From: DATFVJ01 sp963826515
GTDB taxonomy: Bacteria > Actinomycetota > Actinomycetes > Streptosporangiales > Streptosporangiaceae
Reading direction: 5' to 3'
Assembly (NCBI GenBank): GCA_963826515.1
Contig: CAWGXI010000002.1
Span: forward strand, 558,001-622,000
Length of the DNA stretch: 64,000 nucleotides
Numbering within the stretch: position 1 is the stretch's first letter; each line of letters begins with the position of its first letter. The notes beneath the pieces were generated by a model. It was not told the origin of the DNA. It saw nothing but the letters and a program-made list of their open reading frames with translations, and searched no databases. A program made the position numbers and the translations under genes. This document shows, in pieces, positions 51,422 to 62,277 of this stretch.

Positions 51422-54400
51422 TCAGCGGCGCCGAGGGCGGGCGGCCTCACCCCTGGGGAGTGAAACCGCAGCTTGAGCGTTGGACGGCGACAATCGATCC
51501 GGTATCAGGCGAGGTGCGAACCCAGCGGCCAGTGTCGCCCCCGCGGCGGATCCTGCTGCCATCGTCCAGGCGACAGGGCCAAGGGGCGTGCAGCCGAAGA
51601 ACTGGCTGACACCCGGGGTCTCCACGATTCCGGCAAGCGCCGCCGCGGACATGCCGCTGGTGACCATGACTACAGGACTGCGCCAGTTTGTGAGCAGCGT
51701 CTGCCCCAGCTGGGTGAGCACCACGCCCGCCAGCCCCATGGTGTCGGCGCGCTTCCTGCGCCCGGTCAGGCGGCCGGCCTGCCACGCTGCGATACCGCCG
51801 AGGGCCGTGGCGCCGCCGCGAATCGAGATGTTCCGCGCGAGGCCGGCGCCGAGGAAGGAGACTACGGGGCCGGAGGTGGCGAGGGCATCGCCACCGTTTC
51901 CTGCGCCGTCCGGCGCCGCTGGTGCGAGCGCCACGGCGAGCGCGGGAAACATGTCGGTCAGCAGGTTCACCAGCAGCAACTGGCGCGTGTTCAATGGCGC
52001 CCGGCCCGTGAGAGCCGCGCCGAGAAGGGTGAAGGCAACCTCTCCGGCATTGCCGCCCACGAGGATCGACACCGCGTCGCGCACACTCGCCCACAGTGCT
52101 CTGCCCTCCACCAGGGCATCGACGATGCGGGACGGGTCCGCCTCCGTCAGCACCAGATCGGCCGAACTCCGAGCGGAGGTCGAGCCACGGGACGAGACGC
52201 CGATACCCACGTCGGCGATGCGGATGGCGGCGGCGTCGTTGGTCCCGTCGCCGGTCATGGCGACCACCCGACCGGCTCGTTGCAACGACTGGATAATGTG
52301 CACCTTCTGCTCGGGTGAGACCCGGGCGAAGACGGTGCTCGCGGCGATCCGCGCGGTCCGCTCCGGCTCGGCGAGCTTGCTGATCTCCGTGCCGACAAGC
52401 ACCCGGTCCGGGTGCGGGATTCCAACCTGCCTGGCGATCGCGGCGGCGGTCGATGGGTGGTCACCCGTGATCATGGTGATCGTGATGCCTGCCTGGCTCA
52501 GTCTCTGCACGGCCTTCGCCGCCGTCGGCCGCGGCGTATCGGCGATGGCCAGCAAGCCGACCAGGGTCAGCCCGCCGACCAGGTCGGCGACAGGGCCAGC
52601 GCTGGTTACGCCGAGGCGGGGGGCTGCGGGGGTTCGCCCGCCTGCGCGCGCAGGGCCGGGGGCTGCGGGGGTTCGGCGGCCCGGGCCGGCCCGGCTTGGG
52701 CCGGGGGTTCGCCGGCCCAGGCCGGCGCGGCCTGGGGGCGCGGAGGGTGGCTCCCCCGGCCCCACGGGGGAGGCACCGACCCGCTCCGCCAGCACGGACG
52801 GATCAGCCTCGGCGACGGCGAGAACCCGGAGCCCGTCGGCGGCGAGATCATGGACAAGGGCCCGCGCGGCGCGGCGACGGGCCGGTGTCATGGGCACGAG
52901 TGCTGACGCGGCCTCGTCGCCTGCGCCGCCCGCTCGCCGCCGGGCGCCGCCAGGGGCCGCGCCCGGCGGCGCGCCTGGGGACACGCGGATACTCGTGCAG
53001 CGGGCGAGAAGTACCTCCGGCGCGCCCTTGACGGCCAGCCGGCTGCTTCCCGCGTCCGTACCGAGGGAGGCCGCATAGCCACGGCTGGTCTCGAACGGCA
53101 GTTCATCGACGAGCTGCCAGGACCGGTCGGGGCCTGCGTGGGTGCGCGCCGCGTCTACCACGGCCCGATCGGTCGCGTGCGCCAGTGTTCGCGTCGCCTC
53201 GCCGTCGACGCGCGGGCTTGCCCGTGCGGCCACCCGAAGCAAATGCCGTCCGAGCGGGCTGTCGAACGCGATGTCCTGGCCGGGCAAGGCGAGCCTGGCG
53301 ACCGCGAGGCGGCCCTCGGTGAGCGTGCCCGTCTTGTCGAAGCAGACTGTGTCCACCCGGCCGAGCGCCTCGAGCGCCCTGGCGGAGCGGACAAGAACGC
53401 CGCGCCTGGACAACCGCCGGGCCGCTGCGAGCTCGGACACGGTGGCGACCAGCGGAAGCCCTTCAGGCACGGCGGCTACGGCCACCGCGATACCCGAGGC
53501 GACCGCCTGGCGCAGCGGGACACCCCGCACAAGCCCGAGACCCGCGACAGCCAGCCCGCCGAGGCCGGTGGCCGGCAACGCGATCCTGGTGAGCTCGGCC
53601 AGGCGCGCCTGGATACCGGCAGGCGGAGCCGCCCTGCTTGCCGTGCTCGCGGCTCGCCCCGCCTCGGTACCGCGGCCGATTGCGGTCACCACCGCGTAAC
53701 CCGTCCCTGCGAGCACCGAGCTGCCCTCGTAGATCATGCAGGCCCGCTCGGCGAGCGGAGCGCCTGGTGTGGCCGCAGGCGTCTTGGTTACCGGCACGGA
53801 CTCGCCGGTCAGCGTGGACTCGTCGATCTCCAGGTCAGCAGCGAGCAGCAGCCTGGCATCCGCGGGCACGACGTCGGACGGGCGCAGCATGATGACATCC
53901 CCGGCACTCAACTCGCTGACGGGCACCGTGTCCAATGGAGCCTGGGCGAGGCCGGCGAACAAGCCCGCCGCCGAGGTGGCACGTGCGGCACGCGCGGTGT
54001 CGCGGGCCTGCGGCTCCGCGATGGACGCCGCCGCGAGCGGCGGCGTCCATCGCGGGCGCCTAGCCACGACCTGCTCCTCGAGCAGCAATCGCCGCAGCGC
54101 CCGTTCTGCGCGCATCCGCTCGGCGCCGCTGATCAGCGCGTTGCCCGTCATGACGCTTGCGACCAGGGCTGCGTCAACCGTCGATCCGACCACAGCCGAC
54201 GCTACGGCGCCGAACGCCAGCACTGGCGTCAGCGGATCCCGAAGCTCGTCACGGACCAGCACGGTCAGTTCGAAACCGCCTCGCACCGACCGGGAGGCAA
54301 TGGCCGAGAGCACGCGCATCCCGGCCGGCGGTCTCGGCGCCGCCCAGCTGCCGGCCCCGCTGCCGGCGCTGCCCGATGAGGCAGCGGTCCTGGCCCGCTC

Positions 54401-56979
54401 AACCGATGGCGCTTTGCGCGCCTCCCACAGCCGCGATGCCGCATCTTCCGCGCTCATCGCGTGCCAGGCCCCGTGCGGCAGCGGCTCAGGATCGGGCTGG
54501 CGCATGGCGGCCCACGCGGATGCGGCCCCCGACATGAGCGCCACAAGGGCCGCGCTGTGCACCGGTGTCAGGCCACCGCGGCTGCGCGCAGAACCGGTGC
54601 CAACCGCGACCAGCAGCCCGCCTAGCGCGGAACCGCCGAGCGCGAGACGAGCGGCACGGTGGCTGGCCTGCCGCGCGGCGGGGACCGCCCGCAACACGCG
54701 CCAGGCCCCCAGCAGCCCCGGGCCGCAGATCAAGTCAGCTGACCAGGGCACGCCGTGGCCACCGGCCAGGACGCCGACCCCCACATCCGCGGCCTCGAGC
54801 GCCTCGTCAGCGCTGACCGACACGGCGAGCACGCCATGCCCCTGCGCCTGCAGCTTGCGCACCTGGTCAGCGAGCGGCACCGCGGTGGAAACGATCTCGT
54901 CGGCTGACGCGGCCAGTTCGGTGACGCTGTCGTGCTGTGTGAGCAGCACCAGGTCCGCGGCGTCCCTGGCAGCACGAAGCAGAGCGTCAGCGAGCGAGTC
55001 AAGTTCGAGGCCCACGCGTACCCTGCCGCGGCTGCGGCCGCCGCTGTCCACCAGGTCCATGCTCGACGCGCCCGGTCCTGGCCCCGAGCCGTCGCCGGTA
55101 CCGCGCACCCGCCTCAGGCGCCAGCCGCCGCGCGCCGACGCGAGCTTGCCCGCAGGCTTTGCGGGACCTACCGGCCCAACGCGCCCTGCCGCCGCTACGG
55201 GCGCTGCAAGCGCTACAGGCCCTGCTGGCGCTACGGGCGCCGCAGGCGAGCGGCCGGCGAGGACACGATCGGCGTATTGCCAGACTTCGGCAGCGCTGAG
55301 ACCACGGCTCGTACTCTCCGCGGACAGAATCCGCCGCCGAGGTGAGCAAAGCACCGCGGCATCAATGACGACCGCAGTGACGCGATCGAGCCGTCGCAGT
55401 ACCGTGTTGTCCAGGGGCAGGACGTCCCTGCGCGCAAGCTCCGAGCCCACCGCTGTCGCGAACCCTTCACGGCCAAGACGTGCCGCCCTCGGCACAGTCG
55501 CCACAAGCGCATCCGCGGCCTGCGCTGGGTCCCTCGTCCACGCGAGTATGCCGGAGGCACCGAGAAATGACGCTGCCGAGATCCTGTCGGCGACGGCCTC
55601 GATCGGGCCCTGGGGCAGCGGCAGCGGACGTGGCTTTCTTTCAGCCGTCTCGGCCGGAAGCGCGTGCCCTGTCGAGTGCAACGCCACCTCCCTCCGCTCC
55701 CAAACGTCACGCCTCGAGCGCAGCTCGCCCAGCTGCAGCACGCGGCTAATCGCGTCGACGGCTAGCGGCCCAGCACCTTCGGTCAGGCCGTGCGCCGCGG
55801 CGTTAGCCACGGCGAGCACCAGGTCGGCACCGACCGGGCCGAGCCGTGCCCCGAGCGCGGCGCGCAGCCGCGGCTGCGTCTCGATGATCGCGATGGGAGC
55901 GCGCAGGCCACGCGGCGGGGCGCCGAGCCGCGCCAGCCTGCCCGTAGCCGCCGACATGATGCCAAGGACGTCGGCGGCCAGTGCCACGGCGGCCGAGGCT
56001 AGGGCTGTGTCATCGGTCGGGTGGGGCGGATGAGACCAGGAGAAGCTGTCCTCGTGGGTACTATGTGCCTCCTCGACGACCTCGACGGCATCCACGAGCT
56101 CGTCGATGTCGACATCATCTTCGTCGAACGCAATGAACACGTGGGCTGTCACGGCGTTCACCTCGGCCCACCTGACGCCCTTCAGCCGTGTCAGGGCCCC
56201 GGTCACATCCTGCGCCAGCCGCCGATGCTCAGGCCCACGCCCCGTCAGGCCGCGCACCTCGACGTGAGCCCGGCCGGCGCGGGACCACACCCGCCTGCGG
56301 CCGCGGTTCGGCCCGAGGTCGGTGATAGCGCCCGTGGCCGATGCGATACGGCCCGCCAGCGTCCGCACGTCCGCCATAGCATTCGCCGAGGCCGCGGATA
56401 CCGGCCATGTCGCGGATACCAGCGCGGAGACGGGTTCAGGAGCGGCAATGCCCGCTGACTGGGCGGCTCGCTGGACCGTTGATACGCCCCGCCATGCAGT
56501 CGCAGCCGCTCCCCCTCGCGCCGTGGCCGCGTTCCTCCGCAGGACGGCGGCACCCTCCTGTGCGGCAGCTGCGCTGCTCCTCGCCGCGGCCGACCCGCCT
56601 CGTATGGCCGCCGCTGTCCCGCCTCCAGCAATGGCCGCGCCGCCCCGCACCACAGCAGACCCGCCCCGCACCACAGCAGACCCGCCCCGCACCACAGCAG
56701 ACCGCCCCGCGCCGCAGCAGACCCGCCCCGCACCACAGCAGACCCGCCCCGCGCCGCAGCGGTCGCTGTCGAGCCCAGATGCTGGCTGGAACGTGCCGCA
56801 GCAGATCCCGCCGCTGCGAGGCCGCGGGCCTGGACCGAAACCGCAGCCTCCGCGGCAGCCTCCGCGACAGTCCGCGCCGCGGCCGAGGGCGCGGATAGCA
56901 CCCCGCCAGCGGCCGCCCGCCCTGCGGTGGCGAGGGAGCCGAACAGGGCGGCAGGTCCCCCCGGTCGCGGCAGCCTCAT
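51422..56979 (-). CDS. ctpI: Very large cation-transporting P-type ATPase (CtpI-like), frameshift in N-terminal repeat
   Basis: About 1850 residues if the frameshift is bridged. N-terminal soluble part includes an HMA-like segment (VEVRGLTGRG to AHVFIAFDEDDVDIDELVDAVE), then a degenerate ATPase-like half, then a full P-type core: TGES in DESTLTGESVPVTK, AVPEGLP, phosphorylation site DKTGTLTEG, KGAPEVLLARC, TGDGTNDAAAIR and six C-terminal membrane segments. Matches mycobacterial CtpI in size and layout; the ion is unknown. The start at 56979 (MRLPRPGG) has CAGGGGA 7 bases upstream. A single missing C near 56702 inside a 21-bp repeat shifts the frame; most of the protein is open from 56695. Confidence 0.88.
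56645..56760. repeat. 21-bp repeat in the ctpI N-terminus, carrying the frameshift
   Basis: Five units of a 21-bp repeat (plus strand GCAGACCCGCCCCGCACCACA and variants), encoding RGGSAVV heptapeptides. One unit, at about 56698-56717, has ACCGCCCC in place of ACCCGCCCC, a 1-nt deletion that moves the reading frame. Confidence 0.9.
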
Positions 56980-57014
56980 CGGCTTATCCCCTGAGCCGGG
57001 GGCGATGGCCGCTC

Positions 57015-57048
57015 ATTGTAGAGTGATTGGGTATCCGGAAATTTCCGG
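57015..57048. promoter_or_regulatory. Perfect 14-bp palindrome over the ctpI promoter
   Basis: CCGGAAATTTCCGG (57035-57048) is a perfect palindrome. On the minus strand a good -10 hexamer TACAAT (57020-57015) lies 14 bases further on, so the palindrome overlaps the -35 position of the ctpI promoter and sits 66 bases before the divergent small gene. This is the position of an operator for a dimeric repressor. Confidence 0.6.
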
Positions 57049-57113
57049 GGCGCCGTGGGAATCTCGCCAACGGGCGGCATGCCGGGCCTTAGGCGCGCAA
57101 ATCGGGGGACACA

Positions 57114-57626
57114 ATGCCGAAACACGCAGAATCGACCAAAACAGCTTCGAGAGCGTCCGGAACTGAAACCCGTTACGTGACAGAAACGGCACGCCATGGC
57201 GCCGGGCAGCCCGCGCGCGTGCTGACAATTACCATTCCGATGGACGAGGCAATCGACGTGGCAGTCTTCCCGGTGAAGATGGCGGGCCGAGTGCTTAGCT
57301 CGAGCGGCGGCCTGCCGCTGTATGCCGGTCTCGGCGTGCTCGCCGCGGCGCAGGTCATCGAGTGGCCCGTCGCGGCGCTCGCTGGCGTGGGTTACGCCGT
57401 ACTGCGCCGCTGGGGACCACTCCGCCCGGCGGCTCATACTCCGCCCGGCGCGGACGGTACGGCTAGTGGCAGCGCGACGGGCAGGCCGAACGCCAGCGCA
57501 ACGGGCAGCGCGAACCGCAACACAAACGCCGGCGCGACCCGCAAGACGAACGCCGGCGCGACCCGCAAGACGACCAGCGCAACGGCCGGGACAAGCCGCA
57601 AGGCGAGCGGCGCAACGGCCGGATAG
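57114..57626 (+). CDS. Small membrane protein divergent from ctpI
   Basis: 170 residues. A polar N-terminus, a conserved-looking centre (DVAVFPVKMAGRVLSSSG) and one hydrophobic hairpin (LPLYAGLGVLAAAQVIEW, then PVAALAGVGYAVLRRWGP), then a 70-residue basic, Ala/Thr/Asn-rich tail with GATRKTNA repeats. ATG with GGGGG 5 bases upstream. Shares a promoter region and palindrome with the P-type ATPase, suggesting joint control. Function unknown. Confidence 0.7.
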   Translation: MPKHAESTKTASRASGTETRYVTETARHGAGQPARVLTITIPMDEAIDVAVFPVKMAGRVLSSSGGLPLYAGLGVLAAAQVIEWPVAALAGVGYAVLRRWGPLRPAAHTPPGADGTASGSATGRPNASATGSANRNTNAGATRKTNAGATRKTTSATAGTSRKASGATAG

Positions 57627-58267
57627 GCAAGGGCCGCCGCTGCGCCCGCGCGCCGGCCAGGTACTTGCGGGTATCCCCGTATCCCCCAATGCGCCCGCCT
57701 CCCCGTCGCGGTACACCGTTATGTTCCCAGGCGAGGTCCCGCCAATACCCGTGCGCGGATCGCGGATGTCATGATGTGCCGCAGGCCGTCGAGAACACCT
57801 TCCAGCGGGTACCGCAGAGCGCAGCCGTTATGGATCATCCGCGGGAGCTTTTGCATTTAGAAAGCGTTGCGTTACCGGCGCTGCCGCGCGGGTCCAGCAG
57901 CAGGCACCACCGCGATCGGCCATTGTCGCGGCGATTGGGCCTCACCCGCGATGGGTGATGTCCGGACCTTCGCTGCGGCTGGACGCTGTACCACAACGCC
58001 TATGTCCTCGGGCGCCGGATCCGCGGGCCGGTATGGGCCGGTGGAAGGCTCCCGCTGCGGGTCTCCGCCTGACAGCTGAAAGCGGCGACCGGGAGCGCCC
58101 GGTCATCGGCGCCCAGGAACCGGAACCTAAGCCGCGGCCGGGTTGGCTGCTCCGCGGCAGTGACAGCGGATCCGCGGCAGTGACATCGGACCCGCGGCAG
58201 TGACATCGGATCAGCGCAGTGACATCGGACGATCCATGCGACCCGTACTCCTACCAGGAGGTGACCG
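57627..58267. other. Intergenic, no gene; 20-bp repeats at right end
   Basis: No frame with convincing codon pattern or ribosome site. Positions about 58154-58232 contain four imperfect copies of a 20-bp unit (GCGGCAGTGACATCGGATCC). The MFS gene leader with AGGAGG ends the gap. Confidence 0.6.
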
Positions 58268-59500
58268 ATGGCATCGAGGACCGAGCGAAGCGTCATCAAC
58301 GTCGCCGGTCTGGTGCAAGGCATCGTCCTCGTCACGTTTCCTGCCGCCAGCACCATTCTTACGGAAAAGAGCGAGTACGGGCTGTCAAGCAGTCGCTACG
58401 GTGACATCTTCCTGCCTCAGGTGCTGACGGCCATCGCGGCGTCGCTGCTTGGCGCCGGGCTGGCCCGGCGGATCACCACAAAACGGGTCTACCTCATCGG
58501 CCTGGCCTCGAGCCTTGTTTCGATGGGACTGCTGATATCCAGCACGTTCGTCAAGACTGACCAGTCCGCCGCCTATCCGCTGCTCCTGGTTGCGACGGCG
58601 TTCCTTGGTGCGGGGTTCGGGCTGACTGTGCCGGTACTTAACACCTATGCCGCTGTCTTCCACCCGGCGACGGTGGATCGCTCGGTTCTCGTCCTGAACG
58701 CGCTACTCGGCCTCGGCACCGCACTGGCGCCGGTGTTCGTGGCGGTCTTTGTCGGCCTCGGGTTCTGGTGGGGCCTTCCTGTCCTGTCCGCGGCGATGCT
58801 CGTGGCACTGCTGATCGTCAGCCAGCGGCTGCCGCTGCGGGCAGGGGCCTCCGGCCGCCGCGCCGTGACCCAGAAGGGGCGCCGCCTGCCCACGCGGTTC
58901 TGGTTTTTCGCGGCCTTCGCCGTCATGTACGGAATCTGCGAGACGATGAACGGCAACTGGTCCCAGCTTGACATGACCACGCAGCTTGGCGCGTCGGCCG
59001 CGCAGGCGTCGCTGGCGCTCGCCGCGTTCTGGGGGATGGTCACCGCCGGGCGGGTCCTGTTCGCCGCCATCGGACGGTGGCTGCCAGAGCGGGTCACGTA
59101 TCACGTCCTCCCGCTGATTCTGGTGGCCACCTTCATCCTCACCGGCGTCCTGCCGCAGCACCAGGCCGCAGCCGGCATCGCGGTCTTCGGGCTGGCCGGG
59201 CTCGGGTGTTCGGCACTGCTGCCCCTGACGATCAGTTTCGGCGAGCAGGACCTCGCCACGATGCGGGCTGCGGTTACTGGTGGTGTAATCGCCTTCTACC
59301 AGCTCGGATACGGCATCGCGGCGTTCGGTGTCGGCCCACTGCAGCGGGCCGGATTGAGCTTGCCGGCGATCTTCGTCCTCACCGCCGCGGTCGCCGGTGT
59401 GATGGCGCTGATGTCATTCGCCGTTGCCCCGGCCCGATCACGTGGGGGTCCGGCCCTGACCAAGGAGACGGGGCAAACACGGCACGCTTCCCGTGGCTAG
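58268..59500 (+). CDS. Major facilitator superfamily transporter
   Basis: 410 residues, twelve membrane helices in two halves joined by the cytoplasmic loop GRRAVTQKGRRLPTR at about 200. Sequence resembles the FucP/sugar-carrier-like or YfkF-type branch, but the substrate is not clear. ATG has AGGAGG 6 bases upstream. The gap to the next gene (59501-59772) holds no gene that I can see, apart from a CGCTAATTAGCG palindrome. Confidence 0.88.
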   Translation: MASRTERSVINVAGLVQGIVLVTFPAASTILTEKSEYGLSSSRYGDIFLPQVLTAIAASLLGAGLARRITTKRVYLIGLASSLVSMGLLISSTFVKTDQSAAYPLLLVATAFLGAGFGLTVPVLNTYAAVFHPATVDRSVLVLNALLGLGTALAPVFVAVFVGLGFWWGLPVLSAAMLVALLIVSQRLPLRAGASGRRAVTQKGRRLPTRFWFFAAFAVMYGICETMNGNWSQLDMTTQLGASAAQASLALAAFWGMVTAGRVLFAAIGRWLPERVTYHVLPLILVATFILTGVLPQHQAAAGIAVFGLAGLGCSALLPLTISFGEQDLATMRAAVTGGVIAFYQLGYGIAAFGVGPLQRAGLSLPAIFVLTAAVAGVMALMSFAVAPARSRGGPALTKETGQTRHASRG

Positions 59501-59772
59501 CGCAAGCAGGCTCGCGCCGTGGCCGCGCCTCGTATCGACTCACGCGATCTGGCGGCTTGCGCTGTCCTGCACGATCCGCCAAGCTGGGGCAGGCGGGGAA
59601 AAGTGAGCACCTTGGCGGCCCCTGAGGTCTGACTTTTTGACTGCCGCGCAGACGGCCTTGGCGGCGCTCTTCGAGGCCCGCTAATTAGCGGTCCGGCTGC
59701 CTGCTCGTCGCCCGATCCCTAGGACGTCATCGAGCTTGGGCGGCGGGCCATGTGGCAAGGGGGCCACGGCAC

Positions 59773-60714
59773 GTGACCAGGCACGCGGGGGCGAAAGGCC
59801 GCTTTGAGCTGAGCGAGGCCGACTTTCGCGCGCTGTTCGAACGGCTGAGGCGCGAGTCCGTATGGGGGCCGAACGACCGCAGGGGCGCGCTGAACAACAT
59901 CACCGACGCTACGGTGCTCGCCGCGGCCCGCGAGGTCAAGCTGGGCCGTAGTGTCTCGCTCGCCGCGCCACTGGAAAGCGGGGTGACTGCCGACAATCCA
60001 GAACCCTGCCTGCACAAGATGACGCACCCGTTCAGCGGCGCGCCCGGACTGCACTTCGCCATGGACAGGGTGGCCATGAACGTGCACGGCAACGCCGACA
60101 GTCACATCGACGCGTTGTGCCACGTGATCTTCGACGGGGAACTCTACAACGGCGTCACCGCAGGCGCAGTCACCGCGGCTGGTGCAACAGCCCTGTCCAT
60201 CGAGGTGGCGCGTGACGGGATCGTCGGCCGCGGCGTCCTGCTGGACATTCCGCGGATTCGTGGAACGTCATGGCTTGAGCCCGGCGACCACGTGACGAGC
60301 AATGACCTCGCCGCGGCGGAAAGAGCGCAGGGTGTCCGTGTCGGGCAGGGTGACCTGCTGTTCGTGCGGGTCGGGCACCGGCACCGCAGGAACACGCTCG
60401 GGCCCTGGGATGCGGCCAAGGCTCGCGCCGGGCTGCATCCTGACGCGCTCAGTTTCCTTGCCGAGCGCCGCGTCGCGGCGCTCGGCAGCGATGGCAACAA
60501 CGACACCGCCGCGAGCGCCGTCGAGGCCATTGATTTCCCTGTTCACGCGCTTGCTGTCAATGCGATGGGCATGCACCTGCTCGACTACCTCCAGTTCGAG
60601 GATCTGATCCCGCTGTGCGAGGAAGAGGGCCGGTGGTCGTTCTTGTGCGTGATCGCGCCCATTCGGCTGCTCAGCGGGACCGGATCACCTGTCAACCCAA
60701 TCGCGATCTTGTAA
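59773..60714 (+). CDS. Cyclase family protein (kynurenine formamidase-like fold)
   Basis: 313 residues. Metal-binding motif NADSHIDALCHVIFDG is a variant of HxGTHxDxPxH; GDLLFVRVGHRHR and GSDGNNDT are also typical. This is the branch of larger, 300-residue bacterial cyclase-family hydrolases with uncertain substrates. GTG at 59773 chosen (AAGGGGG upstream); the frame is open from 59752. Confidence 0.85.
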   Translation: MTRHAGAKGRFELSEADFRALFERLRRESVWGPNDRRGALNNITDATVLAAAREVKLGRSVSLAAPLESGVTADNPEPCLHKMTHPFSGAPGLHFAMDRVAMNVHGNADSHIDALCHVIFDGELYNGVTAGAVTAAGATALSIEVARDGIVGRGVLLDIPRIRGTSWLEPGDHVTSNDLAAAERAQGVRVGQGDLLFVRVGHRHRRNTLGPWDAAKARAGLHPDALSFLAERRVAALGSDGNNDTAASAVEAIDFPVHALAVNAMGMHLLDYLQFEDLIPLCEEEGRWSFLCVIAPIRLLSGTGSPVNPIAIL

Positions 60715-60789
60715 TCCCGTATCGCCTGCTGCGGCGTGGGATGATGCGTGGTCTGTCATATCGAGCGTGATGCCGGACAGGAGACACCG

Positions 60790-61791
60790 ATGCCGCTTAG
60801 CTTGCGCGATCGTAACTTCCTCAAGGAACTCGACTTCGCCCCCGCCGAGTGGACGCTCCTGCTTGAGATCTCGGCCGAGTTCAAGCAGGCGAAGCAGGCA
60901 CGCACGGAGCGGCCGCGGCTGCGGGGAAAGAACATCGCCCTGATCTTCGAGAAGACTTCGACGCGCACCCGGTGCGCGTTCGAGGTCGCGGCGCACGATC
61001 AGGGCGCGCATGTCACCTACCTCGACCCGGGCGGGTCCCAGCTCGGCCATAAAGAATCGATCAAGGACACCGCGCGCGTGCTCGGGCGCCTCTACGACGG
61101 CATCGAGTACCGCGGGGCGGCCCACGAGGGCGTCGAGATCCTCGGACGCCACGCGGGCGTCCCGGTCTGGAACGGGCTGACCGACGACTGGCATCCGACC
61201 CAGTCCCTCTGCGACATGCTGACGATGCGTGAGCACAGCCCGAAGAATGACAGCGAGATTGCCTTCGCCTTCTGTGGTGATGCCCGCAACAACACAGGCA
61301 ACTCGCTGCTTGTGGCCGGCGCGATGATGGGCATGGACGTTCGCATGGTCGCCCCCAGGGCGCTGTGGAACGACGGCCACGTCATTAAGGAGGCGCAGCG
61401 GATCGCGGCAGGGACAGGTGCCAGGATCACGCACACCGAGGATGTCGAGGGGGGCGTACGCGGCGCCGACTTCCTCTACACGGACGTTTGGGTCTCGATG
61501 GGCGAGCCCAAGGAAGTATGGGATCAGCGCATTGCCCTGCTGCGCGGGTATCAGGTCAACATGGGCATGATCCGCGCCACCGGGAATGCGGGCGTGCGGT
61601 TCATGCACTGCCTGCCCGCGTTCCACGACAGGGCCACGAAGATCGGCGAAGAGATCTTCGAGAAGACCGGAATGGACGCCCTCGAGGTCACGGACGAGGT
61701 GTTCGAGTCGCAGCACTCGATCGTCTTCGACCAGGCAGAGAACCGGATGCACACGATCAAGGCGATCATGCTCGCGACGCTGACTGGCTGA
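60790..61791 (+). CDS. argF: Ornithine carbamoyltransferase
   Basis: Makes citrulline from ornithine and carbamoyl phosphate. STRTRCAFEVAA (carbamoyl phosphate loop), HPTQSLCD, FCGDARNNTGNSL, and FMHCLPAFHD with the catalytic Cys. 333 residues, matching the long OTC class (E. coli ArgF/ArcB type) more than the short actinobacterial ArgF, so a catabolic ArcB role is possible, though no arcA or arcC is adjacent. ATG at 60790 with CAGGAG 6 bases upstream. Confidence 0.95.
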   Translation: MPLSLRDRNFLKELDFAPAEWTLLLEISAEFKQAKQARTERPRLRGKNIALIFEKTSTRTRCAFEVAAHDQGAHVTYLDPGGSQLGHKESIKDTARVLGRLYDGIEYRGAAHEGVEILGRHAGVPVWNGLTDDWHPTQSLCDMLTMREHSPKNDSEIAFAFCGDARNNTGNSLLVAGAMMGMDVRMVAPRALWNDGHVIKEAQRIAAGTGARITHTEDVEGGVRGADFLYTDVWVSMGEPKEVWDQRIALLRGYQVNMGMIRATGNAGVRFMHCLPAFHDRATKIGEEIFEKTGMDALEVTDEVFESQHSIVFDQAENRMHTIKAIMLATLTG

Positions 61792-61846
61792 GCGAACCTC
61801 CCGCGCGCGGCGCGCCGCATTCCAGCACCCCCGCTATTCAGCACTC

Positions 61847-61919
61847 TGCTGGCCAGCACCCCGCTGGCCGGAACCCGCTGGCCGGCACCCGCTGGCCGGC
61901 GCCACTGGCCGGCGCCCGC
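61847..61919. repeat. 14-bp minisatellite, about 5 copies
   Basis: Imperfect units of GCTGGCCGGCACCC in the gap after argF, less regular than the other arrays. Confidence 0.75.
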
Positions 61920-62001
61920 CGTCGATCACCCCGCGCGGGCGATGCCCGGCCGGCAAGCCCCGGCGAAGGTGATGGTGACCAGCGACGTCAAGGATGGTGT
62001 G

Positions 62002-62277
62002 ATGACTGACAGCGAGACAACCCAGGGCCCGCAGCTCAACGCCAAACTCCTGGTCAGCGGCGTACTGCTGATGGGAATCGGTGGCGCGATCGGCCTTGTC
62101 GGCCTCGCGCTGGGCAGTTCGGCGGTGCTGGCGGCCGGACGGCGGTGGGTGCGGCAAATGGACACACCGCCGAGTGAGCTCGCGAAACAGCACTGGAACC
62201 GGGCCAGGGTGGCCACCTCGGCAGGCGTCGGTGCCTGGCGGAGCGGACAGCAGACACAGCAGGTGGGCCCATCCTGA
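62002..62277 (+). CDS. Small single-pass membrane protein
   Basis: 91 residues from the ATG at 62002 (MTDSETTQGPQLNAKLL), AGGA 7 bases upstream. One hydrophobic stretch (LLVSGVLLMGIGGAIGLVGLALGSSAVLAAG), then a basic segment RRWVRQMDTPPSELAKQHW. Resembles short conserved actinobacterial membrane proteins of unknown role. Confidence 0.7.
   Translation: MTDSETTQGPQLNAKLLVSGVLLMGIGGAIGLVGLALGSSAVLAAGRRWVRQMDTPPSELAKQHWNRARVATSAGVGAWRSGQQTQQVGPS

Noticed and set aside
53138..56033. Long plus-strand frames (413 and 765 codons) opposite the P-type ATPase
   Set aside because: Shadow frames produced by high GC; the minus strand carries every P-type ATPase motif in order.
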